Source of the DNA: Homarus americanus
Lineage: Eukaryota > Arthropoda > Malacostraca > Decapoda > Nephropidae
Reading direction: 5' to 3'
DNA length: 64,000 nt
Assembly (NCBI RefSeq): GCF_018991925.1
Contig: NW_024756415.1
Location: forward strand, 72,501 to 136,500
The position numbers and the translations under genes were made by a program. Below, piece by piece: positions 32,262 through 43,499 of the stretch; within the stretch, counting starts at the first letter, position 1; each line of letters opens with the position of its first letter. The notes beneath the pieces were generated by a model. It saw only the letters and a list, made by a program, of their open reading frames with translations. It was not told where the DNA came from and searched no databases.

Positions 32262-32346
32262 ATGGGGAACTGGTGGTGATTGATGAGAACTGGGTTGTGA
32301 TTGATGAGAACTGGGTTGTGATTGATGAGTACTGGGTTGGGGGGTT
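32262..32346. repeat. 21-bp tandem repeat, three to four units
   Basis: GTGATTGATGAGAACTGGGTT repeats; period is a multiple of three, so it is open in frame. Confidence 0.9.
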
Positions 32347-32885
32347 GGGGGTAATGAAGAACTAAGACCTTCTCACTGATCAACGGGTCTCTCAAGGGGC
32401 ACCAAAACAACAACAACAGTACTATGACTAACCACCTCACCACAACACACACACCAGACCAACCAGAGATCCTCCAGGACGGGGGAATTAATATCTCACT
32501 TAACTAGAAAAGAGAACAGGAAAAAACACTAACAACAAATTACACGGAGGAAAAGTCTCAAGGCCAGATAAGCCGCCATTTGTGCACGTATTCAACTTTG
32601 TGATCTTCGCACTGTCCCTCTCAGGCTCTTATCATGTAACAAACCGCCCAACTTTTTCTTTTAGCGGCGCAGAATCACCTTCTTCTGGGATATATAGAGT
32701 GAGAGGGCCAGGGAAGTCCTCCAATTTTCAAGAAGAAGAGCGCCAAAATATCCATTATGTTGTTAGTTAAGTTGTGATCGAAGTTGTGGTGGTTAGTGCT
32801 CAAGGGACAGCTGGTATATGAGAGCGTCACGTATGTTGTTGTTCCTGTAATATTGTGTACCTATATTGATGTTCCTTTGTATTGC
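32347..32885. other. Unique stretch with acceptor-like site
   Basis: A T/C run ending CTTTTAG|CGGCGCAG at about 32655-32672 resembles a splice acceptor. The following 62-codon frame region (32582-32770) has no recognised domain. Confidence 0.3.
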
Positions 32886-32888
32886 TAC

Positions 32889-32920
<32 letters not shown>

Positions 32921-32921
32921 G
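32886..32921. repeat. (ATT)n microsatellite
   Basis: About twelve ATT units. Confidence 0.94.
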
Positions 32922-33446
32922 TGTACCTTTAATGTTCTTTTTAGCGTAATCATTGCTACTAACGAGAGGTGTCACGCAATAAGTGTGATTAAAAGTGCAC
33001 ATAAACGAGAAAGCTTTCTATTATTCACTATAAACTATTCATTGCCCAATATTATTCCAATATCCAGAATACACTAGCCACATCTAGTACCAACTATCCT
33101 CATTTACTATCCACTTTCCACAATTCATATCCATAACTATCATCCTTATCAACAATTTACTTCTATCTACTATCCACCAGAATCAATGTCCATCCCTAAA
33201 GTTCAACCAAATATGTCCACCCCTAAGTTAACGCGGTCACACGAAAGACAGATCACGGACACGGAGGGAGGGGGGTGTTATGATCATATACATGCCAGCT
33301 ATGTCAGAAGGAAGGGTTTATATCGGGTTTTTACGACTTGTTCTGATAGACAACTGTCACGTGTATTGATCTGCTGAAGAAAATATCGTAATCGCTCATT
33401 GGGTCAAAAAAACAGCGGTGAGTTCTTCCCAAGGTCAACGGGTTAC

Positions 33447-33640
33447 GTAAACCAACCTGTATATCTCCATGACAACACACGCGGTGTTTACAAACATCAG
33501 ATGATGGCACACTTGTTATGTAAGCAAACCCATAGATCTCCATGACAAAGAGAGAGTTGTTTACAAACATCGGCTGTAACACGCATGTTAGGTAAACAAA
33601 GGTGCAGCTCCCCGTGACAACACAGCGGGCCATCACAAGT
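33447..33640. repeat. 73-bp tandem repeat, nearly three units
   Basis: Units begin GTAAACCAACCTGTATATCT at about 33447, GTAAGCAAACCCATAGATCT at 33520 and GTAAACAAAGGTGCAGCTCC at 33592. Each has CATGACAA and GTGTTTACAAACATC downstream. The words GTAAACAAACATCAGCTG near 48820 and 48910 are similar. Confidence 0.85.
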
Positions 33641-34004
33641 TCATACACCAGAGTGTTTGATGTACTGTACATAATTACTTTTAAATACACAGTCCAACAT
33701 CATATACAAAATACAATATATAGAAACAGTCAAGAGTACAAATAACAGGATAATATCTAAATGGTACTTATAGTACTGCATAAAACTAAACCAAATCGCG
33801 TTATATATGACAGGTATGAAAGGATTATATATATTTAGTTATATGAAAAAAACGTACAAAGTAATTTAAATAATTTTTTCAGAGCTGTAAACGTTTACAA
33901 GAAGATTAAATTTTGTACATATTCACGAGTAGTGGAACAATAGTGTTGGTTCATGGCGGGTCAGGTACAGTACACAGCTGAGAGTATAATAGGAACACTG
34001 AAAG
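33641..34004. other. Unique AT-rich stretch, no gene seen
   Basis: No repeat or coding signal that I can support. Confidence 0.4.
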
Positions 34005-34140
34005 TGAGTCCTCACAGGCTGACGGACAGTGTGGGTGCAGTACAGTGGCCGGCACTGCACTCGACGGGGCTTCACTTCCCCAACTTGTAAAGTTAGTTTC
34101 CCCATTTACAGGTGAATTGGGGGTGTCCTGGTATTTAACT
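34005..34140 (-). mobile_element. Dispersed SINE-like element, copy 1
   Basis: Aligns with 44005-44165 over about 130 bp. Shared blocks on the plus strand are CTCACA-GCTGA-GAC, GTG(G/T)CCGGCACT(G/A)CACTCGA, CTTCACTT, CAAC and GTTAGT/TTTAGT, and CCCATT-CA-TGAATTGGG/ACTGGG. Identity is roughly two thirds by eye. Orientation is taken from the GAAGTGAAG...CGAGTGCAGTGCCGG reading, which is an assumption. Confidence 0.6.
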
Positions 34141-35155
34141 AGTGACCTTTAGAACAGGAAGCGAAAGTTGTATCCTGTCGGCCACCGTAACAATTACTAT
34201 TTTCTCGAAAATCCAAACTGGTCTGTGTAGACTCTTTAGGGACGATCATGTTAAAGTATTATAATGCAAACTATAAATGAACAGCATCTTTACCAACCTA
34301 ACCAACTAAACCTAATTTACTGTAAGTGAGCAAATTTTAACATATATGATATAACTTTCATCAATTTCCATAAAATTATGCGAAAAAATATTTAGTATTT
34401 GTTTATAATAAACAAATTTAACATATATAAATATTTAACTGTCCAACCACCGTACAAATTAAATTGTTAACCCTTTTATTATGATCATATGCTGATAAAT
34501 TAACTATAAAACGACAACTGTTATGGTCTTTACAGCACACAAGTAACAGTAGACACTCCCTGTATATCAACGACGACACACAGGTAACACAACACAACGA
34601 CCTCTATGCGACTACCTATTAACAATAAAATAATTATCTTGTTATATGTTCCCTAAACTGTACATAGAAAGTTTATTATATTTTACAATCTCTTTCTTTC
34701 CTTTTTTAAATGTCTATATTTCCCTTTCAGTGGAATTAATTAACGTGGTTTTAATTTGTGTTTTATAATATAATTTCAGTCCCGTTTTATGACATTGAAA
34801 TCGTGAAATATTTATGAGGATGACATTGGTAGTTAATACTGGTCATATAGCCACGTATAACTATATGACTTTGACCTTCAGTAACTTTATTTTTATATCA
34901 TTATAAACTACGTTATTATGTCTTGTTATTACGTAGTTTGTTTTATCTGCCACATCCATTCTTACCTATCACGTGTGTGTGGTGGTATATATCAACACGG
35001 TCTGCCATGTTACTCCTTAGCCTCGCTCACAGCTGTATTCCATGTGGTTTTATTCATTCCAAACATTGTTATTCTTACTGTCAATTCTGTCTCGACCAAA
35101 CATGTAATTGTTCTCTACTGACGGTGATGAAACATTTCTTGCGTGTGAATAAATA
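34141..35155. other. Unique AT-rich stretch, no gene seen
   Basis: Two overlapping frames of 67 and 88 codons (34918-35189) are hydrophobic but lack recognisable motifs. Confidence 0.4.
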
Positions 35156-35159
35156 TAAT

Positions 35160-35303
35160 GCATACACACTGCCTTACAGATTTTCATGACGGTCGCGTGA
35201 ATGTTTTGCATTACTTACAACATTAACAAGTGAGGACAATGTAGCTGTTGTAATGCAAACATTCACGCGATCTCCACGAAAATCTGTAGGGAAGGTGTAT
35301 AGA
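35160..35303. repeat. Long inverted repeat, MITE or foldback candidate
   Basis: The left arm (about 35160-35223, core CGCGTGAATGTTTTGCATTA) pairs with the right arm (about 35246-35303, core TAATGCAAACATTCACGCGA) over some 58-64 bp with a few mismatches and a 22-bp loop. No open frame lies inside. Confidence 0.85.
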
Positions 35304-35395
35304 TTTTTAGTTGAGACACCCTGTACGTAGTGTAAAGATTGATCCATAAAGCAGGGTGCATAGATTTTTGTGACACCCTGTATATAGTACCGTGT
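35290..35395. repeat. Two-copy tail repeat ending GACACCCTGTA
   Basis: GGTGTATAGATTTTTAGTTG and GGTGCATAGATTTTTGTG are each followed by GACACCCTGTA, about 60 bp apart, immediately right of the inverted repeat. This may mark element ends. Confidence 0.7.
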
Positions 35396-35854
35396 ACAGA
35401 AAGAACCATTCAGCAGAATACAACACTGGTAATAATATTTCTAATACGAAGAGCCGCCAGGAAGTGCCACACTTTACCGAGAACTTTGTTTCCCCACAAT
35501 ATTTCGCGTGTCATTGAATTATTGTTGACTCAGCGTTTGATCTAATATAAAGTAACAAGAAATACATTCACACAGGAACAATTCTACCTCACTTTCCATT
35601 TCATATCGACATTTTTTTTCTTCATTTCGTCGTGCCTTGTGCGTCACATTGTTCACGAGTGTGTTTTAAATAACTTCATTATAATGGCCACCTCGTGAAT
35701 GCCCTCTGATATTTATGATGTTATTATACACTATCTGACATTCAATAATTAACTAAATAACATTTGTGAAATTTGGCAGTAGTGTGCGTATTGACTGACC
35801 CCGATAACTGGACCTTGACCTACAACTACCGACATATGTATACGGTAGATTATT

Positions 35855-36062
35855 TGAGGATTATTTGAATTATCCAGATACAATTACGACTAATTTGTTC
35901 CCACCTGAATTATTTACCTATTATCTGGATTAACTAACTAAGGCCCGGATAATGTACCTGTTACCTGGGTTAACTAATTAATACCTGGATAATTTACCTG
36001 CCACCTGGCTTATCTCATCACCACCTGGAATATTTAGCTAATATGGATAATTTGCTTATACT
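35855..36062. repeat. Degenerate 30-40 bp tandem repeat, ACCTGGATAATTTACCT
   Basis: About six diverged units of TACCTGGATAATTTACCTGC. Confidence 0.75.
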
Positions 36063-36430
36063 GAAATGGGGGTAAATAAGGGTAAAATACACGAAAAATG
36101 CAAAAAAAGGGGAAAATACGTAGAGCAACGATGAAATACGGGAAAATAATTAATGAAAATAGGAAATAAAGGAAATAAAGAACAAAATAAACGAACAAAA
36201 GATAAATAAATAAATAAATAAATCAAAGAGAAAAGAGCAAAATAAAAAAAAAAGCAAAATAAACGAAGATAAAGAAATCAAAGAACAAAACAAAGAAGAG
36301 AAAACAAAGAGAACAATAAAAGAGGAAAAGAGATATTAAGAAGTAAAATAAAAAAAATAAAAAAAATAGAGCGAAATAAAAGAAAAAACAAAGAGCAAAA
36401 TAAAATAGTAGAATAAACAATAGATAATGA
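36063..36430. repeat. A-rich low-complexity tract
   Basis: AAATAAA, CAAAGA and AAAATA words; (AAAT)n at about 36203-36222. The phenylalanine-rich minus-strand frames are artefacts. Confidence 0.8.
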
Positions 36431-36759
36431 AGGGAAGTAGAAGGAGCCACAACACGTACAGGAAAACAACAGCTGACTCCATCAACAAACTCCACATCAG
36501 CTGTTCTATCTCTTGTTTATATTTTTAAGTCTTCTCTTGAGCGCTCTTGTTGTTACGGCCTTACAACTTAACTCCTGCTTGAGCGTTAGTTTGGGGCGTC
36601 ATTTATTCTAATGGTCAAGATAAGTGTAAGTATTTATAGCCAGACGTATTTTTACCTGCATAGTTTAGCTCTATGACTGCCTTTGCTGACTGACTTACTG
36701 AGAGACTTTTCCCAACTTAAATGACTTTTTTTTTTGCCTTGACTGACTAAATAACCAAA

Positions 36760-37480
36760 AAACTCTCTCTTTCATCCACCTTTTCTCTATCTCTCTGTCA
36801 TCCATCTTTTATTCCTCTTTCATCCATCTGTTATTTCTCTTCCATTTATCTTTTATCTCTCGTTCATCTTTCTCTCAGGAGCCAATAAACTGATCACACA
36901 CAAACAATTTAATTAAAATCCATCAGTGTTTCATTCAATCTCAACTTCATTCTCTCTGCTCATTTTTCATTGTATTCTTTCACAAACTGCACTTCATTTA
37001 GAATTATTTCAATATTTCATTCAAAAGTAAAGTCATTGTAATAAATTTATCAAATGTGCTGTTCTTTCAATTAAAACCTACTTCTATCAACTCTTGTAAC
37101 TTAATGCATTCTTCTTTCACAAAAAAAAACATTAACCTAACAAATTATTCTTTCAAATAAAAATATTAACTGCATTAATTTTTCTTTCATTTAAACAGTA
37201 ACCTAACACATTCTCTCTAACAAATCATTCTTTCACTCATAAAAAACAATAACACATCATTCTTTCATTTAATATAGTAACAACACATTCCACTTCCACA
37301 TATAACTAAAAACGTACATTCAAAATCATTCCATCTATTCATTCTTAAGAACATTCTCCTTCGGTATAATCAGAACATACATTCATTCAAAATCAAAACT
37401 GTTCCCTCCCTCCGTCCTTCTATACATTCCCCTCTCTATAATTCAATCATTTATCAAGAGTAAACGAGAAACAAAGATTA
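36760..37480. repeat. Degenerate TCTTTCATTCA-type repeat
   Basis: TCTTTCAT(C/T)CAT and ATTCTTTCA words recur irregularly from about 36770 to 37390; AT-rich between them. Confidence 0.55.
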
Positions 37481-37852
37481 TTATTTTATTTAATATATTA
37501 TTCCTTTGTCATGTAATAAGGTATAAAATATTCCCTTTTGTTGATTTCTTATTATTATCTTATTAATATTATTATTTTTTTTATTCGTCGTCATAGTTGT
37601 AGTATCATTATTATTTTTGTGTTATAATCAATGAACGTCTCTAATCAGTTCATTTTGCTATTAGATTTGTTATTTACTTTCTTCTCTTTTCACTTCCCCT
37701 CTTATTCCTTCCCTTCGCAGTATTTATCATCCATCCCTCTTCTGCTTCAGTGTGATCTTAATGTTATTATTGTCTCCTTTACTTCCCCTCGTCCCGCTCC
37801 TCCCCTCCTGCCTGGGTTAACTTGGTTTACGTTCACTTTATATTCAGTTTAT

Positions 37853-37880
<28 letters not shown>
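37853..37880. repeat. (TG)n microsatellite
   Basis: About thirteen TG units; short CATA and ACAC repeats follow to about 38000. Confidence 0.93.
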
Positions 37881-37883
<3 letters not shown>

Positions 37884-38120
37884 GCTCTCTCCCGTCCCAG
37901 TTTCATACGTGCGTACATTCCCACGCACACCTCTTTATACATACATACATACATACTGTAGATTCACTCTCAAGCACTTACACACACACATACAGCTAAA
38001 TATACATATACAGAGACCAACTGTATATACACACGCACGTAAATTTAAAAAAAAAATTGTTGCTAACGAAACATTAAATAAAATTCGTGTTAAAACTTAA
38101 TTCAAACTACGTCAACGAAT

Positions 38121-38124
<4 letters not shown>

Positions 38125-38185
<61 letters not shown>
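38125..38185. repeat. (AG)n microsatellite
   Basis: About thirty uninterrupted AG units. A perfect donor-like CACAAG|GTGAGT lies about 165 bp downstream at 38345-38356, but coding capacity between them is minimal. Confidence 0.96.
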
Positions 38186-38186
<1 letters not shown>

Positions 38187-39740
38187 GCTTGTATTAGAGT
38201 TAGTGTCCTGGAAGAAAAGAATTAGCTCCCTGATAGAGTAGGACTCCCTCAAGTACCGTCATCATGGTATCGTCCTGGCTGATGTAGGCACAAGAGGTTA
38301 AGGCATCAGAGACGATGAGAGACTGATATAACCGAGACCTCCAACACAAGGTGAGTCAGTGGCTGTTAACAGATAAAAAGGTCACAAAAAATGAATGAAT
38401 TTGAAAGAGATAGTTAATAGTGAATGTGAACATATATAAAGTGATGGAAATAAGTGGAGAAGGGAGAGCAGAAGAAATGAATGCAAGGTGTAATAGAGAC
38501 AGCAGGGGAGGAGAGGCGTCACAGGGATACAGGAGTGGATGTGTCACACACTAATGGCTGATGAATTGAATGATGTAGTAGTTGAAGGAGAAAATGAAAT
38601 GAAGTGTTGAGAAATATCTGAAGAGGGAGAAATGTATTAGAGAAAAACAAAAAATGGTGATTAATGAGGACCAGTTGAGACTTATTACTGGAGTCTAATG
38701 GAGTCTGGTGGAGTCCGATGGAGTCTGATGGAGTGTGAGAGTTCGATAGTCAAATAGGGTCTGATGCAGTCTTATAGAGTCTGATAGAGTCTAACAGAGC
38801 TACCACATGTGTGGAGTGTTACATATGGCTATGTATTTACATACCGTTAATATACTAAGATGTGTGCCATATGTTCTTTATATCAGTCACCGTTGTAAGA
38901 GCGGTTTAGTTTTCTATGAAAGATGTAAAAAGATGTGTCCTTTGAAGTTAGTTTATTTTGTGTATTTAATGTGAATTATATTGGTTCAATGTAATTTCTA
39001 ATATTTTGTACTCATATAATATGTACTTATACAAAAGTTTTAGGTTAATATTCTAGTTGGAGAAGATGTATTGTTTGTTTACATGTGAGACGTTCTCCCC
39101 TCCAGGGTGTAGATGTTGGATCAGGGAAGTGACTGTAATCTTGTTTCATCCATTGTATATCCTGCATTTTGTTATTAATTTATTCCCCAGCATTTAGGGT
39201 GAATACTAAGTGATACATCTGTGAATGGAGGAAGAGCTTTATTGTGAGATTAACATTGATAATTTACTAAATCAGTTGGGCCACAAGGCCATGCAGTGTC
39301 AATGTCTGTATTCTTTGTAGTATTGTAAATATAATAGTTGTTAATTGTTATAAAATAGTATTTCTCAGTCTTGCCTCATTTTGTACAGTATAGTGAATAT
39401 GTTCTTGGATGTATTCTCACAGTGTATATTAAATGTCACCTTCAACTGTCAGCCAGAGGTAGCAAGGAGTGTCTACATATCCTGGTCAGTTAACCACAGC
39501 CGTTATTTCAGAACGTGAGTCTGATTAATTGGCCTAGGAGTTGGAGCACTGCTGAAAGAGGAAGGTTATTCAGTAGTGGCCGTGACTAGAGAGTGAAGGT
39601 TATGGGAGACAGAAGTAAGACGCGGAAGTGAGTGAAATATGAAACAGAGGACCGTTGAGTGTTTACTAAACTGGTAAAGACAAAGTGAATGAGGAACGAA
39701 AGATTAGTCAAAGAGGTTACCTGATTACACAGTACAATAG
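38186..39740. other. Mostly unique stretch; short GGAGTCTGAT repeat
   Basis: Ten-base GGAGTCTGAT units at about 38690-38800. No gene seen. Confidence 0.45.
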
Positions 39741-39745
39741 ATAGA

Positions 39746-39786
<41 letters not shown>

Positions 39787-39830
39787 TGATTATGATTATT
39801 ATTATTATGATTATTATTATTAGTAGTAGT
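39741..39830. repeat. (AGT)n/(ATT)n microsatellite hosting a retroposon
   Basis: AGT units, an ATT/GATT stretch, then AGT again right up to the start of retroposon copy B; AGTAGTAGTAG resumes after its poly(A). Confidence 0.93.
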
Positions 39831-39961
39831 AGATCTGCGGCTCAACTAACTCAACACAGCTTGGGTAGCTACTTATGTATTAGGATATTTAATTTTAAGG
39901 TAATAAAATGGCGGCGAAGGTGTTACTATTGGGGGAGGATGGAGGCCATTTAAAAAAAAAA
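39830..39961 (+). mobile_element. Poly(A)-tailed retroposon, copy B (5'-truncated)
   Basis: AGATCTGCGGCTCAACTAAC through GGGGGAGGATGGAGGCCATT and an uninterrupted A-run of about ten matches copy A at 9942-10073. AGTAGTAGTAG on both sides is the probable target-site duplication, so the element inserted into the AGT microsatellite. Length is about 130 bp against about 290 bp for copy A. Confidence 0.82.
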
Positions 39962-40235
39962 GTAGTAGTAGAGATAAAGACAAACCAAGAAGGGGATAGA
40001 GAGAAGGTGAGGTACGTGGATAGGGGCAGCCAAGACGCAGCAGTAGGCGGTGTGTGAGGATGATCGTGCTGTTGATGACCCTTTGTAAATTATCTCTCTC
40101 TCTTATGGGCCACACAGCAGACACAAGAATGAGTGTACGTCACTTGCCAGGGGAGTATTGATTGGTTGAGGCGGTAATTAAGACCATCCACGGCCCAGGT
40201 CAATCACAATGACTCCTGGCCCAGAAAACGAGGTA
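39962..40235. other. Unique stretch with possible promoter and first exon
   Basis: An inverted CCAAT box (ATTGATTGGTTG) lies at about 40157-40168. ATGACTCCTGGCCCAGAAAA with CGAG|GTAAGG follows at about 40210-40239, that is a start codon, eight codons (MTPGPENE) and a strong splice donor. No downstream exon can be linked. Confidence 0.2.
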
Positions 40236-40990
40236 AGGGAGGGAAGGGAGGGAAAGATGGAGGGATTAAGGAGGGAGGGAAGGTGGGTGGGAGGGAGGGA
40301 GGGAAGAAGGGAGGGAAAGATAGAGGGATTAAGGAGGGAAGAAGGGAAGGGGAGGGAAGATATTCGTGGAGGGGATTGAAATTATTCGAAAATAGTGATT
40401 AAGGGAGGGGAGAGAACTGGATAAAGGGAGGGTGAGGGAAAATGGTAGAGAGAAAGGAAGAAACGAAAGAAGGAAGTGAGGGAGGGAAGGTGTGTGGGAG
40501 GGAGGGAGGGAAGTAACACGTTCATTGGGGTGAGGTAATTTATGAAATATGGAAGAAGGAAGGAAGGAGGGAAGGAAATAAGGAAGGAAGGAATGAAGAA
40601 AAGAATAAATAAATGAAGGAAGGAAAAAAAAGAGGAAGGGGGATGGAGGAGTGAATGTAAGAGACGAGAAGAGAAAAAAAAGGGAGTGGTGGTGAAAGGG
40701 AAAGAGCTGAATGAGGGAGAAAGGGGGGAAAATAACGAAAATGGAAGAGGCGAGGGAAGAGAAGAGGGAGGGAGACAGGGAAGGAGGGAAAGTGAAATAC
40801 GAAATCTAGGTAAATTAGAAAGAAAGAAAGAAAGAAAGAACACAGGGATCAGGGCCAAATAAGAAGAAAGGAAGATTGAAAAGAATTATAGTCGGGGGAC
40901 AGTGAATGAGGGAGGGAGGGAAGGAAGGAGGGTAGCAGGTAGGGAGACAATGATGAGGACTATGGAGGGACTTGTTATGGAGTGACGAGG
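40236..40990. repeat. 0.75 kb polypurine tract
   Basis: GGAGGGAGGGAAGG and GGAAGGAAGGAA words throughout, with (GAAA)n at about 40819-40840. Minus-strand serine/proline/leucine frames are artefacts. Confidence 0.92.
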
Positions 40991-40999
40991 GACGCTACC

Positions 41000-41432
41000 G
41001 ATTAATGAGGCAGATGGGAAGGGGAGAGTGAGGGAAGGCGTGGACGAGAGAGAGAGAGAGAGAGAGAGAGGTCAAGGGATCATCTGTCTGAGGAGAGGCA
41101 TGGAGGAGCTCGGAGGAGAAGGGAGAGATATGGTGAGACAGGGAGGGGGAGGGAGAGATATGGTGAGACAGGGAGGGGGAGGGAGAGATATGGTGAGACA
41201 GGGAGGGGAGGGAGAGAGGGAGACAGGAGATGGAAGGGAGAGGTATGGTGAGACAGGAGGGAGGGAGAGATGAGACATGGAGGGAGAGGAGAGATGGGGA
41301 GACTGGGAGGGGGGAAGAGAAGGGGGAGACAAGGGGAGGGAGAGATATGGGAGACAGGGAGAGGGACAGGGGGGAGGGAGAGATATGGTGAGACAGGGAG
41401 AGGGGGGAGAGATATGGTGAGACAGAGAACAC
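41000..41432. repeat. Polypurine tract with 30-bp minisatellite
   Basis: A clean core at 41121-41210 has three 30-bp units of GGGAGAGATATGGTGAGACA followed by GGGAGGGGGA. Diverged units continue to about 41425. A short AG run lies at 41046-41070. Confidence 0.93.
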
Positions 41433-41559
41433 AAAAAAATAGGCGTGGATCAACCTCATGATTTAATACGTCTCTCCATTATGACGTCACGCTTGTAAAC
41501 AAAAAATGAGACACATTGCATTATGGGAACACCTGGCGGTTAACAGTCGCTATCATTGT

Positions 41560-41692
41560 GTTACATAATCAATGGGTTAAATTATCATGTTCAAAGGGTT
41601 GGGTTATCATACTCAAGGGTTTAAATCGTCATACTCAAAGGGTTAAATCATACTCAAGGGGTCAAATCAAATACTCAAAGGGTAATTATTCT
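41560..41692. repeat. About 20-bp tandem repeat, ATACTCAAAGGGTTAAATC
   Basis: Five to six units of CATACTCAAAGGGTTAAAT with length changes. Confidence 0.88.
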
Positions 41693-42029
41693 CATATATT
41701 CAACTATGTCTTAAGAGTTAACCTGGAAGCTTACTGGTAGAACGGCCTCCTGGGAAGAGAATAGTCCCGAATACTATTTCCAGCCTCGTACAATAGTCCT
41801 CGTATAATCAGCAATAAGTAGGTAGACTATTAGGTGCGATTTGCCACTCTGAAACAACACTTGGGTAGACTACCATCCTACCGAGACGAAGTAACCCACC
41901 AGCTGCTGAATGGTGGTAGACCAACCTTGGGTGGCGAACATTCAGATTATACTGTCAGTTCTCATCTCGTCCCCATAGTAACTCCCCAGTTTATTTCCTC
42001 CTCTCTCAGTCTACTGTCACTCGTTACAT
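41693..42029. other. Unique stretch, no gene assigned
   Basis: A mixed-composition frame (ACLGRLPSYRDEVTHQLL-like residues at about 41858-41910, within 41834-42265) looks less repetitive than others, but I recognise no domain and it runs into a pyrimidine repeat. Confidence 0.25.
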
Positions 42030-42175
42030 TTCGTTTATCTCCCTCTCTCCTTCCTCCATCCTCCCCTCTCTCCTTCCTCCATCCTCCCCTCTCTCCTTCC
42101 TCCATCCTCCCCTCTCTCCTTCCTCCATCCTCCCCTCTCTCCTTCCTCCACCCTCCCCTCTCACCGTCTATACAT
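42030..42175. repeat. 23-bp pyrimidine minisatellite, about five units
   Basis: CCCCTCTCTCCTTCCTCCAT plus CCT repeated at 42049, 42072, 42095 and onward. Confidence 0.93.
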
Positions 42176-42498
42176 CCCACCCTCCCACAACTCCCACCAC
42201 CTTTGAGCTGCCACAAGGTTAGTTTAATCCCGGGGAAGCGTATGTTTGTTCATGTGTATATTTAGGTTCATATACCAAGAAATATCAAGAGATGAGGATA
42301 TCATGATGTACAGTACATATGACACCCGTTCATGACGATTTTATACACACACTGTACAGTACGTATCTGTACACGTACACGTGGAGGGGTACGCACAGTC
42401 TATGGGAAAATCAGCTTTAAGAAGTCATGCCTTAACGTACAGTACATGTAAGCATCTCTATGTGCATGTATAAGGCTCCCGAGCACACACTGCATATA
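42176..42498. other. Unique stretch rich in GTAC palindromes
   Basis: GTACAGTACAT and GTACAC words recur at about 42308, 42353 and 42438. No gene seen. Confidence 0.4.

Positions 42499-42544
<46 letters not shown>
42499..42544. repeat. (CA)n microsatellite
   Basis: About twenty-two CA units. Confidence 0.96.
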
Positions 42545-42545
<1 letters not shown>

Positions 42546-42694
42546 AATCAGTCATAAAGCATCAGAGTCTAATCACTTTGTTTTCGGCCTCGTCACCCCC
42601 CTGATGACGATGGCTCGTATAAAACACCTTTTATGGCAATCAAATCCTTCACGTGACTGTCAACAAGCTGTCTATCTGTCAACTCCGCTCAAAT

Positions 42695-42795
42695 TATGAG
42701 AGACAAATAGACAGTCACTAGCCAACAATCCCGTTTTAATCATGACAGAGAAATAGGCGGTCATTAGCCAATCAGAATGCTCCTTTAACAGTCTA
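42695..42795. repeat. Two-copy direct repeat with CCAAT words
   Basis: GAGACAAATAGACAGTCACT-AGCCAACAATCCCGTTTTAA and GAGAAATAGGCGGTCATT-AGCCAATCAGAATGCTCCTTTAA, about 47 bp apart. Confidence 0.75.
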
Positions 42796-42844
42796 TCTCG
42801 GCGCTATTCGACGAAACAAAGGGGTGTCAGAAGATAAAAGAGCC

Positions 42845-43322
42845 AGGGGGCAAATTGTGGGGTGATATAGGGCTGGATGTTGCCTCCTATGGTCGAGAGG
42901 GGTAAATTTATTGCCGAGCGCTACCTCTTATGGACATCAATTTGACCCAGAAGTGAATAGAAGTGGATAGGGGGTACCACGGAGGTTCATTGGTGACCCA
43001 GGGGGGGGGAAATTTGCCACTTGGGGTTACTTCCAAGGGGTACCAGCAATGACGAACGCATTAAGTAGCCCGGGGGGTGGGAGTAAGTAAATGACGCTAT
43101 TACCCCCTGAGGATGTAGTGCCTGCAATTAAAAGCAAAGGGGGTAAATTTACACGTGGGTGTTACTGCCATAGGGTTACCAGCCATGACTAATACATGAA
43201 AAAGCCCAAGGGACGGGGTAGATTTACGCCTGGGTGTTCCTTCATAAGAGGTACCAATCCATTAAAGGCCCAGGGGAGGTAAATTTATGGGGGTGTTACC
43301 TCCTACGGGTGTTCTTGCGGGA
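42845..43322. repeat. Degenerate 60-130 bp tandem repeat, GGGTAAATTTA
   Basis: Six units keyed on GGGTAAATTTAC-CCTGGGTGTTAC, then GGGTACCAGCCATGAC and AAGCCCAGGG, at about 42848, 42900, 43006, 43140, 43218 and 43277. Confidence 0.82.
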
Positions 43323-43499
43323 TTGAAAATATCTTGGCCAGAAAATATTACACAGAATTAAAAATTTTTGCACCTTCTGCGTGCCCGTAATCTGACGTTG
43401 TCTTCCTCTGTAATTAACGAAGGAAAATGGCGTAATTATGATCATGGGGGAGATTATCTAATAATTGGTTCACAGTCTTCCTGGGGAGGGTAAAAGCTT

